A DNA stretch of 64,000 bases from Streptomyces typhae (GCF_009755605.1 NZ_WPNZ01000024.1:96853-160852), one strand, 5' to 3'; counted from the stretch's first letter, positions 42,315 through 50,711 are shown. Numbers and translations are program-made. The notes: generated from the sequence alone by a model not told the origin.

Positions 42315-43499
42315 CTACGGCCGCAGGAGCGTCTTGATCATTCCGTCTTCCTTGGCCTGGAAGGTCCGGTAGGCGGCGGGGCCCTCCTCCAGCGGTACAT
42401 GGTGCGTGGCGAAGCCGTCGACGCCGAGGGGGTCGTCGTCCGTCAGGAGGGGCAGGATGTCGTCCACCCAGTGCTTGACGTTGGCCTGGCCCATGCGCAA
42501 CTGGATCTGCTTGTCGAACATGGTGAGGAGCGGCAGCGGATCGGCCGCCCCGCCGTACACGCCGGAGAGCGAGACGGTGCCGCCGCGGCGCACGATGTCG
42601 ATGGCCGCGTAGAGCGCGTTCAGCGGGTCGACGCCGAGGCGGCCCATGACCTTCTCCGCCACGGCGTCGGGCAGCAGCCCCACACCTCGCTGCGCGGCTT
42701 TTGCCAGCGGCGCGCCGTGCGCCTCCATGCCGACGGCGTCGATGACCGCGTCGGTGCCGCGTCCCTGGGTGAGGTCGCGGATGGCATCACCGATGTCCTT
42801 GCCGTAACGGCGCAGGTCGAGGGCCTTGACGCCGTCCTCGTGCGCGCGGCTGAGCCGGGCGGGCACCAGGTCGACGCCGATGACGAGGCTCGCCCCGCGG
42901 TGCAGGGCGATCCGGGCGGCCATGGCCCCGATCGGGCCGAGGCCGAGGACGGTCAGGGTGCCGCCGGGCGGGATGTTCGCGTACTCCACCCCCTGCCAGG
43001 CCGTCGGCAGGACGTCGGAGAGGAAGACGTAGCGGTCGTCCGGCGGGCCGTGCGGCACCTTGATCGGCAGGTCGTTGCCGAACGGCACCCGCAGGAACTC
43101 GGCCTGGCCACCGGGGACCTGACCGTACAGCTTGGAGAATCCGAACAGGGCGGCGCCCGTGCCGCGCTCCTTGACCTGGGTGGTCTCGCACTGCGAGTGC
43201 AGACCGAGGTCGCACATGTAGCAGTGCCCGCAGGAGACGTTGAAGGGCACCACGACCCGGTCGCCCACCGAGACCTCCGTGACGTCGGCACCGACCTCCT
43301 CCACGATGCCCATCGGCTCGTGTCCGAGGATGTCGCCGGCGTCCAGATAGGGCCCCAGCACCTCGTACAGATGTAGGTCGGAACCACAGATTCCGCTGGA
43401 CGTCGTCCTGACGATGATGTCCGTCGGCTCTTTGATGACGGGGTCGGGCACAGTGTCGACGCGAACGTCTCGCCGTCCGTGCCACGTCAGTGCTCGCAT
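42315..43499 (-). CDS. Zinc-dependent alcohol dehydrogenase (formaldehyde dehydrogenase-like)
   Basis: 394-residue medium-chain dehydrogenase. The catalytic zinc site is ICGSD and LGHEPMG; the structural zinc loop is SCGHCYMCDLGLHSQC; the Rossmann motif is VLGLGPIGAMAARIA. The insertion pattern (YGQVPGGQAEFLRVPFGN, ALYAAIDIVRRGGTVSLSGVYGG) marks the glutathione-independent formaldehyde dehydrogenase-like branch, although the actual substrate is unknown. ATG at 43499 has GGAGGAAA upstream. Transcribed with the SDR. Confidence 0.92.
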   Translation of the reverse strand: MRALTWHGRRDVRVDTVPDPVIKEPTDIIVRTTSSGICGSDLHLYEVLGPYLDAGDILGHEPMGIVEEVGADVTEVSVGDRVVVPFNVSCGHCYMCDLGLHSQCETTQVKERGTGAALFGFSKLYGQVPGGQAEFLRVPFGNDLPIKVPHGPPDDRYVFLSDVLPTAWQGVEYANIPPGGTLTVLGLGPIGAMAARIALHRGASLVIGVDLVPARLSRAHEDGVKALDLRRYGKDIGDAIRDLTQGRGTDAVIDAVGMEAHGAPLAKAAQRGVGLLPDAVAEKVMGRLGVDPLNALYAAIDIVRRGGTVSLSGVYGGAADPLPLLTMFDKQIQLRMGQANVKHWVDDILPLLTDDDPLGVDGFATHHVPLEEGPAAYRTFQAKEDGMIKTLLRP

Positions 43500-43602
43500 G
43501 GTTTCCTCCAGCGGTACGGGGAGCTTTCACGGCCCCGGTTCTCCCACCGGGCCGACATCATGCGTGCTCCGGCGGCCGGGAACGCCGTGAGGGGCGGACG
43601 GC

Positions 43603-44202
43603 TCACGAGGGCGGGTAGGGCCGCTCGGACAGCAGCACCGCCAGATGGTGGGTGTTGACGGCCAGGGTGCGGGTGGTGGACGCCACCTCGTCGGGGGTGG
43701 CGTCGAGGTCCTGGTAGTCGGTGCCGTGCTTCGCCTCGCCCACCCAGTACGTGACCGCGCCGGGGGCGAGCGAGAAGCCGAGGTCGTTGAGCCCCTGGAA
43801 CACGTCGGCGCTGACCTTGTGGGCGCCGTCCTCGTTCCCGACGACGGCGAGGGCGGCGACCTTGCCGTACGTGAGCAGGCGTCCCTCGTCGTCCGTCTCG
43901 GACAGTTCGGCGTCGAGACGTTCGAGGACGCGCTGACAGATGCTGGAGGCGTGGCCGAGCCAGATCGGCGTGGCGAGCAGCAGGACGTCGGCCGCCATCA
44001 CCTTCTCGCGCAGCGCGGGCCACTCGTCGCCCCCGCCCATGTCGATGCCGACGCCCGGTGGCACGTGGTGGTCGGCGACACGGACCGTCTCGCCCGTGGC
44101 GCCCAGCTTCTCGAACTCCCGCATGACCTGGTCCGAGAGCAGATGGCTGCTGGAGCGGGCGGGTGACGCGTTGAGGGTGCAGACCAGGGACAAGACACGC
44201 AT
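43603..44202 (-). CDS. NADPH-dependent FMN reductase/flavodoxin-fold protein
   Basis: 199-residue flavodoxin-like protein. MRVLSLVCTLN...SSS supplies the phosphate-binding first loop, ATPIWLGHASSICQRVLERLD the FMN-binding second loop, and VVGNEDGAHKV the third. These are features of NADPH-dependent FMN reductase and WrbA-like quinone reductases. ATG at 44202; an upstream in-frame extension would be only repeat-encoded SPRTRLTPYP sequence and is rejected. Tandem repeats occupy its immediate 5-prime region. Confidence 0.85.
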   Translation of the reverse strand: MRVLSLVCTLNASPARSSSHLLSDQVMREFEKLGATGETVRVADHHVPPGVGIDMGGGDEWPALREKVMAADVLLLATPIWLGHASSICQRVLERLDAELSETDDEGRLLTYGKVAALAVVGNEDGAHKVSADVFQGLNDLGFSLAPGAVTYWVGEAKHGTDYQDLDATPDEVASTTRTLAVNTHHLAVLLSERPYPPS

Positions 44203-44231
44203 GACAGGGAGGGTCCTTCCTGTTTTCCGGA

Positions 44232-44325
44232 TACGGGGTGAGCCGGGTACGGGGTGAGCTGGGTACGGGGTGAGCCGGGTACGGGGTGAGCTGGGTACGG
44301 GGTGAGCCGGGTGCGGGGTGAGGGA
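44232..44325. repeat. 16-bp tandem repeat with alternating C/T
   Basis: Five perfect copies of TACGGGGTGAGCYGGG, whose Y alternates strictly C,T,C,T,C, plus a partial sixth. This is equivalent to a 32-bp unit copied by slippage. They lie 30 bp upstream of the FMN reductase ATG. A second, 12-bp repeat (GGATCCAGGAAC) follows at about 44408-44440. Confidence 0.92.
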
Positions 44326-44445
44326 GACGCGGGGCACGGGAGCCGGGGCAAGGGATGCGGATTGGGGCTCGAAATGCGGGCTCGGGATGCGGCATCGGAT
44401 CTGAGGTCGGATCCAGGAACGGATCCAGGAACGGATCCGGGTGTC

Positions 44446-45120
44446 TCACCTGGCGTCGGCCGCGAGTGCCGCTTCCAGATCGTCCAGGTCGGCGAGGAGG
44501 TCCGCGGGAGTGGCGTAGACGGCCGCGGCGCCCTCCGCCTCCAGGTCACGGCGCGGGATGCCGCCCGAGAGTACGGCGACACCGCGGACGCCCGCGCGGC
44601 GTGCCGCCCGCATGTCCCACACGGTGTCGCCGACGAACAGCGCCTCGTGCGGTTCGCATCCGGCGATGTCCAGGGCCTGGTGGACGGGGTCGGGGGCCGG
44701 TTTGCCCGCGGAGACGTCGTCGGCGCTGGCGACACCCGCGATGACGTCGTCCGCGTCGATGGCGCGGCGCAGGGCGCTGAGCTCGGCGCCGCCCGCGGAG
44801 GTCGCGAGGACGACTCGCCAGCCACGGGCGTCGCACGCGTACAGCAGTTCCCTGGCACCGTCGAGGGCGGGCAGGCGATCGAAGTAGGTGGCGTAAAGGA
44901 CCTTGTGCGCCGTGCTGATGTCCTCGTCTTCGGCCGTGTCGCGGTCGTCGCCCAGGAGACGGGCGACGAGGTCGGTCGAGCCGAGCCCGATGGCGTGGTG
45001 GATGTCGTGCGTCGCCACGTGGTGTCCCGCTTGGCGGAACGCCTCCCACCAGGTGATGACGTGCAGATGGTTCGTGTCGGCGAGTGTCCCGTCGACGTCG
45101 AACAGCGCCGCGCGCGCCAT
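44446..45120 (-). CDS. HAD-superfamily hydrolase (phosphoglycolate phosphatase-like)
   Basis: 224-residue HAD phosphatase. Motif I FDVDGTLADT (nucleophile Asp and acid Asp), motif II ATSAGG, motif III Lys in SAGKPAPDP, motif IV FVGDTVWD. A helical cap domain lies between motifs I and II. It probably dephosphorylates a small metabolite; specificity cannot be told. ATG at 45120 is preceded by a weak GGTGTGAGG site. Confidence 0.9.
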   Translation of the reverse strand: MARAALFDVDGTLADTNHLHVITWWEAFRQAGHHVATHDIHHAIGLGSTDLVARLLGDDRDTAEDEDISTAHKVLYATYFDRLPALDGARELLYACDARGWRVVLATSAGGAELSALRRAIDADDVIAGVASADDVSAGKPAPDPVHQALDIAGCEPHEALFVGDTVWDMRAARRAGVRGVAVLSGGIPRRDLEAEGAAAVYATPADLLADLDDLEAALAADAR

Positions 45121-45214
45121 GGCCTCACACCTTTCCCTTCGATCGTCCCGCGCCCCGGCAGGCACCGCACCTTCGGCGGTCGCGCCGTACTTTCCGTGGT
45201 GGTGCGCCGTGTTC

Positions 45215-45487
45215 TCAGTGGTCGTGCCGGGCGTCCTCCTGCGCGCTGGGGCTCGGCGTGAGGGTGTCGCCCGCCTCGCCGTCCTTCTTCTCGCGCTTCT
45301 TCTCGTCCCGCTCGGTGCCGGGCAGCCGCGTCTCGGCGTCCTCTATCTCGTCGAAGACCTCCTCGGCCGCCGTCTCGGAGTGCTCCGGCGACGTGCGCCC
45401 GGCCTTGCTCGCGTCGTACTCGTTCGTCTCGTGGGTTTCGGCGTTCGCGGCGTTCTCGTGGTTCTCGTGGTCGCGCTCGTGGTGCAT
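45215..45487 (-). CDS. Small acidic hydrophilic protein
   Basis: 90-residue protein composed nearly wholly of Glu, Asp, His, Lys, Ala and Asn, with HHERDHENHENAANAETHE at the start and no hydrophobic core. It is likely disordered, like hydrophilin/LEA-type stress proteins. ATG at 45487 with GAGGA 9 bp upstream, within 5 bp of the CYP152-type gene stop, so co-transcription is likely. No family recognised. Confidence 0.65.
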   Translation of the reverse strand: MHHERDHENHENAANAETHETNEYDASKAGRTSPEHSETAAEEVFDEIEDAETRLPGTERDEKKREKKDGEAGDTLTPSPSAQEDARHDH

Positions 45488-45492
45488 GTCGG

Positions 45493-46917
45493 TCAGTCCT
45501 CACTTCGTCGGGGTGTCGAGACGTCGGTGATCCGGAAGCCGCTGCGCGGCCCGGTCGGCATCCGGTCCAGCGGGATGCGCAGATCCTGCTCGGGTACGCG
45601 GTGGCCGAGCCGCGCGAGCCGGGGGAGCAGGGTGCTCAGAACGGCCAGCGTGATGTCCTCCCCCGGGCAGCGGTGGCCTTCCGCCGCCTCCCCGCCGCCC
45701 TGCGGGACGAGTTCGTCGCGGCCGGGTTCGCGGCCGGTGAACCGCTCCGGGTCGAATCGGTACGGCTCGTGCCACAGGCCCGGGTCGTGGTTCTGCCCGT
45801 AGAGGTCGAGCAGTACGAGGGTGCCCGCTTCGATGGGTTCGCCGTGCCACTCCACGTCCGCGGGGGCATGACCGGCGACGAACGGCGCGAACGGGTAGAA
45901 GCGCCGCAGCTCGTGCGCGAACGCGCGGGCGTAGCCCGGCCGGTCCAGGGCCAGTGGCTCCCTGAGCGCGGGGTGCCGGTGCAGCGCGTGGGCGCCGAAC
46001 ACGGTGTACCAGGTGACGGCGACGGTCGGACGGATGATGTTGAGAATCTCCACGGCGGCCGTGTGCGGGTCGAGCAGCTCGCCGTCCGCCTCGCGGTGCG
46101 CCGCGACGGCCTCGACCGCGGTGACGGGACCACCGGCCCCGGAGTCGGTGAGGGGGCGGCCGGTTCCGGAGTCCGTGGCGGGGCGGCCGGTTCCGGAGTC
46201 CGTGAGGGGATGGCCGGTCCCGGAGTCCGTGAAGGGATGGCCGGTCCCGGAGCGCGCACCGTCGGCCGAGCGGCCCTCCCGGCGGATCTCCTCCACGAGC
46301 CGGGCGAGCCGCTTCTCCTGCCGCCGCCGGGAGCGCCGGGCCCGCCAGTGCCGGGGCCCCGCGGTCGCGAAACCGTCGACCATCGCCACCAGGTCGCGGG
46401 CGGTCCGGCGCACCTCGGCATCGGACCTCTCGGCGCCCTCGGGCCCCCGGAACCTGCTGGCCCCCTCGGGCCCCGCACCGAGCGGCACCCCCGCCCACGC
46501 GCACACGGCCCGGGTGATCAGGACGCCGACCTCGTCGAACAGCGTCACCTCGGAACGGTCCGACCACTCCTCGGCCGCCCGGTCCCACTCCTCGCCCACC
46601 CGCTCGGCGAGCGCCGCGACGCCCGCCGCGTCCTGGAGGAGCGACACGAACAGCGCCTTGCGGGCCCGGTGCTCCCGCCCGTCCAGGGTGTGCACGGCGC
46701 CGTGGCCGAAGAGCGTGCTCAGGATCGGCTCCGGCAGCGCCGTCCGGCGGCGTACGTGCTGCTCGTCGTAGAAGAACTTGACGGCGGCGGGACCTCGCAG
46801 CGCCACGGCCGGTTTGCCGAGCAGCCTGGTGCGCACGGGCCCCGGGCCCTTGCGGCGGCTCAGGTCGGGAAGCCAGGCGTACCCCTGGGTGAGCAGGGCC
46901 AAGGTGCTGTCCACCAT
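45493..46917 (-). CDS. CYP152-type cytochrome P450 peroxygenase with repeat insertion
   Basis: 474-residue P450 of the CYP152 (fatty-acid peroxygenase) type. These enzymes use hydrogen peroxide directly and need no reductase. Evidence: LTQGYAWLPDLSRR start, LFGHGAVHTLDGREHRARKALF, I-helix NIIRPTVAVTWYTVFG with the substrate-carboxylate Arg-Pro pair, and heme loop EGHRCPGEDI. Between the F/G-side helices and the I-helix is an in-frame insertion of five decapeptides (DSGTGRPLT-like, encoded at about 46127-46253). ATG at 46917 has GGAGGG. Divergent from the uracil-DNA glycosylase gene. Confidence 0.9.
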   Translation of the reverse strand: MVDSTLALLTQGYAWLPDLSRRKGPGPVRTRLLGKPAVALRGPAAVKFFYDEQHVRRRTALPEPILSTLFGHGAVHTLDGREHRARKALFVSLLQDAAGVAALAERVGEEWDRAAEEWSDRSEVTLFDEVGVLITRAVCAWAGVPLGAGPEGASRFRGPEGAERSDAEVRRTARDLVAMVDGFATAGPRHWRARRSRRRQEKRLARLVEEIRREGRSADGARSGTGHPFTDSGTGHPLTDSGTGRPATDSGTGRPLTDSGAGGPVTAVEAVAAHREADGELLDPHTAAVEILNIIRPTVAVTWYTVFGAHALHRHPALREPLALDRPGYARAFAHELRRFYPFAPFVAGHAPADVEWHGEPIEAGTLVLLDLYGQNHDPGLWHEPYRFDPERFTGREPGRDELVPQGGGEAAEGHRCPGEDITLAVLSTLLPRLARLGHRVPEQDLRIPLDRMPTGPRSGFRITDVSTPRRSED

Positions 46918-47048
46918 CCGGTGGTCCCTCCACAAACATGGGCAACAGAAGCAATGCCGACACGGGTGCCCAGGCCCGGGGTGATCAATCGCGGGCCGGG
47001 TCCGGGTCCGGGGGCGTGGCTGCCTGCCGCACGATCTAGCGTGGGGGA

Positions 47049-47795
47049 ATGGACCCGCTCGCCGAGTTGGACGCACGCGTCACGGAGTGTGCCGCCTGTC
47101 CGCGCCTGGTCGCGTGGCGCGAGGAGGTGGGGCGGGTCAAGCGGGCCGCCTTCGCCGACTGGACGTACTGGGCGCGGCCCGTGCCCGGATTCGGCCAGCC
47201 GGACGCCTCGCTGCTGATCGTCGGCCTCGCCCCCGCGGCGCACGGCGGCAACCGGACGGGCCGGATGTTCACGGGCGACCGGTCGGGCGACGTGCTGTAC
47301 GGGGCGTTGTACGAGGTGGGGCTCGCCTCCCGGCCGGTGGCGGAGTCCTTGGACGACGGCCTGACGCTGCGCGGGGTCCGGGTGACGTCACCGGTGCACT
47401 GCGCCCCGCCGGAGAACAAGCCGACGCCGGGCGAGCGGGACACGTGCAGGCCGTGGCTCGTACGGGAGCTGGAGGTGCTCACGCCCCGGCTGCGTTCGGT
47501 GGTTCTCCTGGGGGCGTTCGGCTGGCAGGCGGCGCTGCCGGCGTTCGCAGCGGCGGGCTGGCGGCTGCCGAGGCCGCTGCCGAAGTTCGCGCACGGCGCG
47601 CGGGTGACGCTGGAGCGCGCGGCGCCCCCGGAAGCGGGCTCCGGTCCGGACGCCCCGGGACCGGTCACCCTGTACGGCTGCTTCCACGTGAGCCAGCGCA
47701 ACACCTTCACCGGCCGCCTGACCCCGGGCATGCTCAAGGACGTCCTGCGGCGCGCGGCGGGCGAGGCCGACATCCCGCCGTACGCCCGCGCGTGA
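47049..47795 (+). CDS. Family 5 uracil-DNA glycosylase (UDGb-like)
   Basis: 248-residue DNA repair enzyme excising uracil and related lesions. The active-site loop GLAPAAHGGNRTGRMFTGD and the C-terminal loop HVSQRNTFTGRLTP are diagnostic of family 5. Cysteines of a [4Fe-4S] cluster are visible: ECAACP near residue 14, then HCAPPENKPTP...DTC. ATG at 47049 with a GGGGGA site. No gene lies between it and the divergent P450. Confidence 0.92.
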   Translation: MDPLAELDARVTECAACPRLVAWREEVGRVKRAAFADWTYWARPVPGFGQPDASLLIVGLAPAAHGGNRTGRMFTGDRSGDVLYGALYEVGLASRPVAESLDDGLTLRGVRVTSPVHCAPPENKPTPGERDTCRPWLVRELEVLTPRLRSVVLLGAFGWQAALPAFAAAGWRLPRPLPKFAHGARVTLERAAPPEAGSGPDAPGPVTLYGCFHVSQRNTFTGRLTPGMLKDVLRRAAGEADIPPYARA

Positions 47796-47956
47796 CGGTC
47801 CCGCCGTACGCCCTCACGCGACGGTCCCGCCGCATGAAAGCGGTGACGACCACGGTCGGCGAGTCGCCGCCGACCGTGCCGGGCGCGGCCTTCGGCGGGA
47901 CGTCGAGGCCGCGGCCGATCTCGTCGTACGCGGCTTGGTAGGTGCCCGGCAGGTCC

Positions 47957-48208
47957 GCTGGGACGCCGATTCCTCTGGGGCCGCTGGGACGCCGAGGCGC
48001 GGCGGCACCACGCGGCGGGGCGGCCCGACAACCAGGCAGCCGTCGCCCGCTTCGGCGCCGAGGGCGCCTTAGCCCGACCCGTGCGGTGGCGAGGTTCGCG
48101 GCGCTGTTCCCGCGGGCGGAACTCGTAGTGCAGGCCGGCGCGGGCCACTACCCGTGGATCGACGACGCCGGGCGGTTCGTGGCGACCACCGCGGCGTTCC
48201 TGGCCTGA
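47957..48208 (+). pseudogene. Remnant of an alpha/beta hydrolase
   Basis: Two out-of-frame pieces of a typical alpha/beta hydrolase are recognisable: RWDAEARRHHAAGRPDNQAAVARF (from 47982) and the C-terminal VARFAALFPRAELVVQAGAGH...DDAGRFVATTAAFL (from 48086, including the catalytic-His region GAGHYPW). The N-terminal half, nucleophile elbow included, is absent. A 13-bp duplication (CGCTGGGACGCCG) sits at the 5-prime break. The rest of 47796-47956 shows no gene. Confidence 0.65.
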
Positions 48209-48233
48209 CGGCGCGAGAGTCCTCCCGCCCGCC

Positions 48234-49193
48234 TCAGGGGCCGAGCAGGGTCTGCTGGGGCGCCCGCCCGTAGGCCTCGCGGTAGAGGGCGGCGAAGCGG
48301 CCGACGTGGAAGAAGCCCCAGCGGGCGGCGATCTGCGTGACCGTCACCCCGTCCGTGGGAACGCCCGCCACCAGATCGTGATGCGCGTGGTCGAGGCGCA
48401 CCCGGCGCAGATGGGCGAGCGGGGTGGTGTCCAGGTGGCGGCGGAACGCGTACTGCAGTCCGCGGATGGTGACGTGGGCCGCCGCGGCGATGTCGGCGAC
48501 CGTGATCGGCTGGTCCGCGTGGTCGTCGATGTACGCGAGCGCCCGGCGCAGCGTGACCGGGTGGGCGTCGTTGCGGTCGGCCGAGGTAGGGCTGGTGAGC
48601 GCGGTGTTCGGGAAGGCCGCGAGGACGCTCGCCGCCAGGTGCTGGGTCGCGGTGGACGCGATGAGGGGCTCGTCCGCGACGGAGGCGTCCGCGAGGACGT
48701 GGTCCCGTACATAGATGATCGCCTGCCGGAGCTGCTGGGCCGCTGCTGCCGAGCGGGGGCGGTGGCCGGTCAGGCGGACCGGCCCGGGTCGGCGTTCCGG
48801 GGCGGTCGCGGCGACCTGCGTGAGCAGGCCCGGGTCCAGCATGGTGATGTTGTAGCGGGCTTCGCAGATCCGCCCCGAGTAGGGCAGCTCGGGCGGCGCG
48901 AAGGACACCACGTCACCGGGCCCGAAGGCGTCCTCCACCCCGCGGAAGGTGTGGTCCCGAATCGTCCCCTCGTACACGACGCACAGGCAGATCCTGCCCA
49001 GCGGCGTGACGGAGTAGCTCATGGCGAAGTCCAGGTCCAGCTCGTCGATGCTGACCGAGGGCAGGCTCGTACGCACGATCTGTGCCCTGCTGGACTCGGG
49101 GGTGTTGCTGCCGATGTGCATCTTGGCGTAGGCCTGGCTGAGGAACTGCTCCGTGAGTCCCAGATCGTCGCTGTCGAAGCGCAACGTGTCCAT
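48234..49193 (-). CDS. AraC-family transcriptional regulator
   Basis: 319-residue AraC regulator. N-terminal AraC-binding-like domain (about 30-160, GRICLCVVYEGTIRDH...GPGDVVSFAPPELPYSG). C-terminal double HTH: ITVADIAAAAHVTIRGLQYAFRRHLDTTPLAHLRRVRL and VTVTQIAARWGFFHVGRFAALYREAYG. Start ATG at 49193. No adjacent enzyme gene suggests a target; the nearest downstream gene is the hydrolase remnant on the opposite strand. Confidence 0.9.
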   Translation of the reverse strand: MDTLRFDSDDLGLTEQFLSQAYAKMHIGSNTPESSRAQIVRTSLPSVSIDELDLDFAMSYSVTPLGRICLCVVYEGTIRDHTFRGVEDAFGPGDVVSFAPPELPYSGRICEARYNITMLDPGLLTQVAATAPERRPGPVRLTGHRPRSAAAAQQLRQAIIYVRDHVLADASVADEPLIASTATQHLAASVLAAFPNTALTSPTSADRNDAHPVTLRRALAYIDDHADQPITVADIAAAAHVTIRGLQYAFRRHLDTTPLAHLRRVRLDHAHHDLVAGVPTDGVTVTQIAARWGFFHVGRFAALYREAYGRAPQQTLLGP

Positions 49194-49439
49194 GACTGCC
49201 CTCGCCGGTGCGTAGCAGCGCTCTGGGGAATCACTGTAGGCCTCGGGGCTGCTCGGCCGGTATGCCTCGTTTGGACGATAGCAGTCGGGGCGGGTGCCGA
49301 AACGCTACTGCGGAACACCCGGTTTCACCTTCCGCGCACCTCGTCGAGCCGGGCAGGTTCGTTTTTTGTACCGGATCCGTGGTGTCTGTTCGCTTGCTGT
49401 GTCGTGGGGGTGGTCCGCCGCTGGCCATAGTGGGTGGAA

Positions 49440-49477
49440 AAGGCCAGGCGCGCCGGTTCATCGGTGCACCTGGCCTT
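49440..49477 (+). other. Hairpin in the leader of the ANTAR gene
   Basis: AAGGCCAGG (49440-49448) and CCTGGCCTT (49469-49477) form a perfect 9-bp stem with a 20-base loop, 31 bp upstream of the ANTAR-protein ATG. It may be a leader structure or the terminator of an upstream transcript. The remainder of the 315-bp gap holds no recognisable feature. Confidence 0.55.
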
Positions 49478-49508
49478 ATGGGCGTTGGGAACGGAGGCGC
49501 GGTGCCCC

Positions 49509-49808
49509 ATGGTTGAACAGGACGACTTCACCGACCGGGTCACTGTGCTCCGGCAGGAGGTCCACCAGCTGCGGGAGGCCGTCGCCTCGCACGCTGTCGT
49601 CGACCAGGCGATCGGCATGGTCGTCGCCCTCGGCGGCATGCGGCCCGATGAGGGCTGGCAAGTGCTGAAGAGCGTGTCCCAGCACACCAACACGAAGCTG
49701 CGCGAGGTGGCGCGGCACCTGGTGGAATGGCCGCAGCGCGGTCGGCTGCCCGACGACATCCGCCGGTCCCTGGAGACGGCGCTCGCCGCCCGGACGGGGA
49801 CGGAGTGA
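49509..49808 (+). CDS. Stand-alone ANTAR-domain protein
   Basis: 99-residue protein: an N-terminal coiled stretch (DRVTVLRQEVHQLREAVASHAVVDQ), then an ANTAR-type RNA-binding three-helix domain (QAIGMVVALGGMRPDEGWQVLKSVSQHTNTKLREVARHLVEW). ANTAR proteins act as transcription antiterminators by binding tandem hairpins in leaders. Usual sensor modules (GAF, receiver) are absent. ATG at 49509 with GGAGG 11 bp upstream. A hairpin lies in its own leader. Confidence 0.88.
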   Translation: MVEQDDFTDRVTVLRQEVHQLREAVASHAVVDQAIGMVVALGGMRPDEGWQVLKSVSQHTNTKLREVARHLVEWPQRGRLPDDIRRSLETALAARTGTE

Positions 49809-49888
49809 GCGGGCGGCAGCCGGGCGTAGTGAGCGGGCGGCAGATGCCTGGGCCGAGCACGCGGCAGCCGGGCGCTCGGTAGCGCGTC

Positions 49889-50599
49889 CTACGCGGAGGC
49901 CCCCGGGCCGTCCCCGGCGGAAGGGTCCGGTGCCCCCTCGGCGGGCGTGCCGAGGATGCCGTTGATCAGGACGCGCAGGCCCCAGGTGTCACGGTCGCCG
50001 GGGGCGAACAGCGCCCGGCGCATCGACGTGACCATCGGGTAGCGGTCCTCGGGCAGGTTCGCGTAGCGGGCCTCGGCCATGGCGACGGTCGATCCCTCGG
50101 TGGCGTCCTGTGTGTTGTACGTGCTCTGTTCGACACCCGCGGCGGCGATGTGGAGATAGAGCAGATCCACGGCCCAGGCGGCGGTGATGTCGTCGAGGCC
50201 GCCCTCCTTGAGCAGGGCGAGCATGCGGTCGACGACGAGCAGCGCGTTGGTGCCCGTGGGGATGGCGCCGAGCGCCACCACGGCGAGCCCCTCGTGTCGG
50301 CCCATCGCGTCGACGGTGGCCGCGGCCAGGGCGTGCAGCCGCTCCCGCCAGGTGCCCTCCGAGCTGAGGGGGACCCGGGCGAGGGACTCGTCGAGCATGG
50401 CGGCGAGCAGGTCGTCGCGGTTGGCGACATAGACGTAGAGCGAGGCCGGACCCGTGTCGAGGGCCTTGGCCACGCTCCGCATGGTCAGCGCCTCCAGGCC
50501 GTCGCGGTCGAGGATGTCGAGGCCCGCCCGCACGATCACGTCGCGGCTGAGCGGGGCCTTGGAGGGCCGCGCGCGGCGGCTGATCGGTGGCGTACTCAT
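49889..50599 (-). CDS. TetR-family regulator (TetR_C type)
   Basis: 236-residue repressor. HTH in residues 18-60 (DVIVRAGLDILDRDGLEALTMRSVAKALDTGPASLYVYVANRDDLLAAML) with the TGPASLYVYVANRD recognition region. The C-terminal TetR_C-like ligand domain is helical. ATG at 50599. It is divergent from the NmrA-like gene, with five repeated palindromic half-site pairs between them, which strongly suggests autoregulation and control of the neighbour. Confidence 0.92.
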   Translation of the reverse strand: MSTPPISRRARPSKAPLSRDVIVRAGLDILDRDGLEALTMRSVAKALDTGPASLYVYVANRDDLLAAMLDESLARVPLSSEGTWRERLHALAAATVDAMGRHEGLAVVALGAIPTGTNALLVVDRMLALLKEGGLDDITAAWAVDLLYLHIAAAGVEQSTYNTQDATEGSTVAMAEARYANLPEDRYPMVTSMRRALFAPGDRDTWGLRVLINGILGTPAEGAPDPSAGDGPGASA

Positions 50600-50620
50600 A
50601 GGGAGAGCCTAGCTGGCTGA

Positions 50621-50711
50621 CGAACGCCGTTTGACACGAACGCTGTTCGTTTCCTAGCGTGGTTGACGAACGGCGTTCGTCTCGAACGTCGTTCGTCTTG
50701 AACGTCGTTCG
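50621..50711. promoter_or_regulatory. Array of five 13-bp palindromic operators
   Basis: Five copies of CGAACGNCGTTCG-like palindromes start at 50621, 50637, 50667, 50683 and 50699 (the first and last with one changed end base). Spacings are 16, 30, 16 and 16 bp. They fill the space between the divergent TetR and NmrA-like genes, so they are the likely TetR binding sites. Confidence 0.88.

Noticed and set aside
47811..47942. Minus-strand reading TYQAAYDEIGRGLDVPPK as a possible gene end
   Set aside because: Too short, no start or ribosome site and no family recognised; could be another decayed fragment but cannot be supported.
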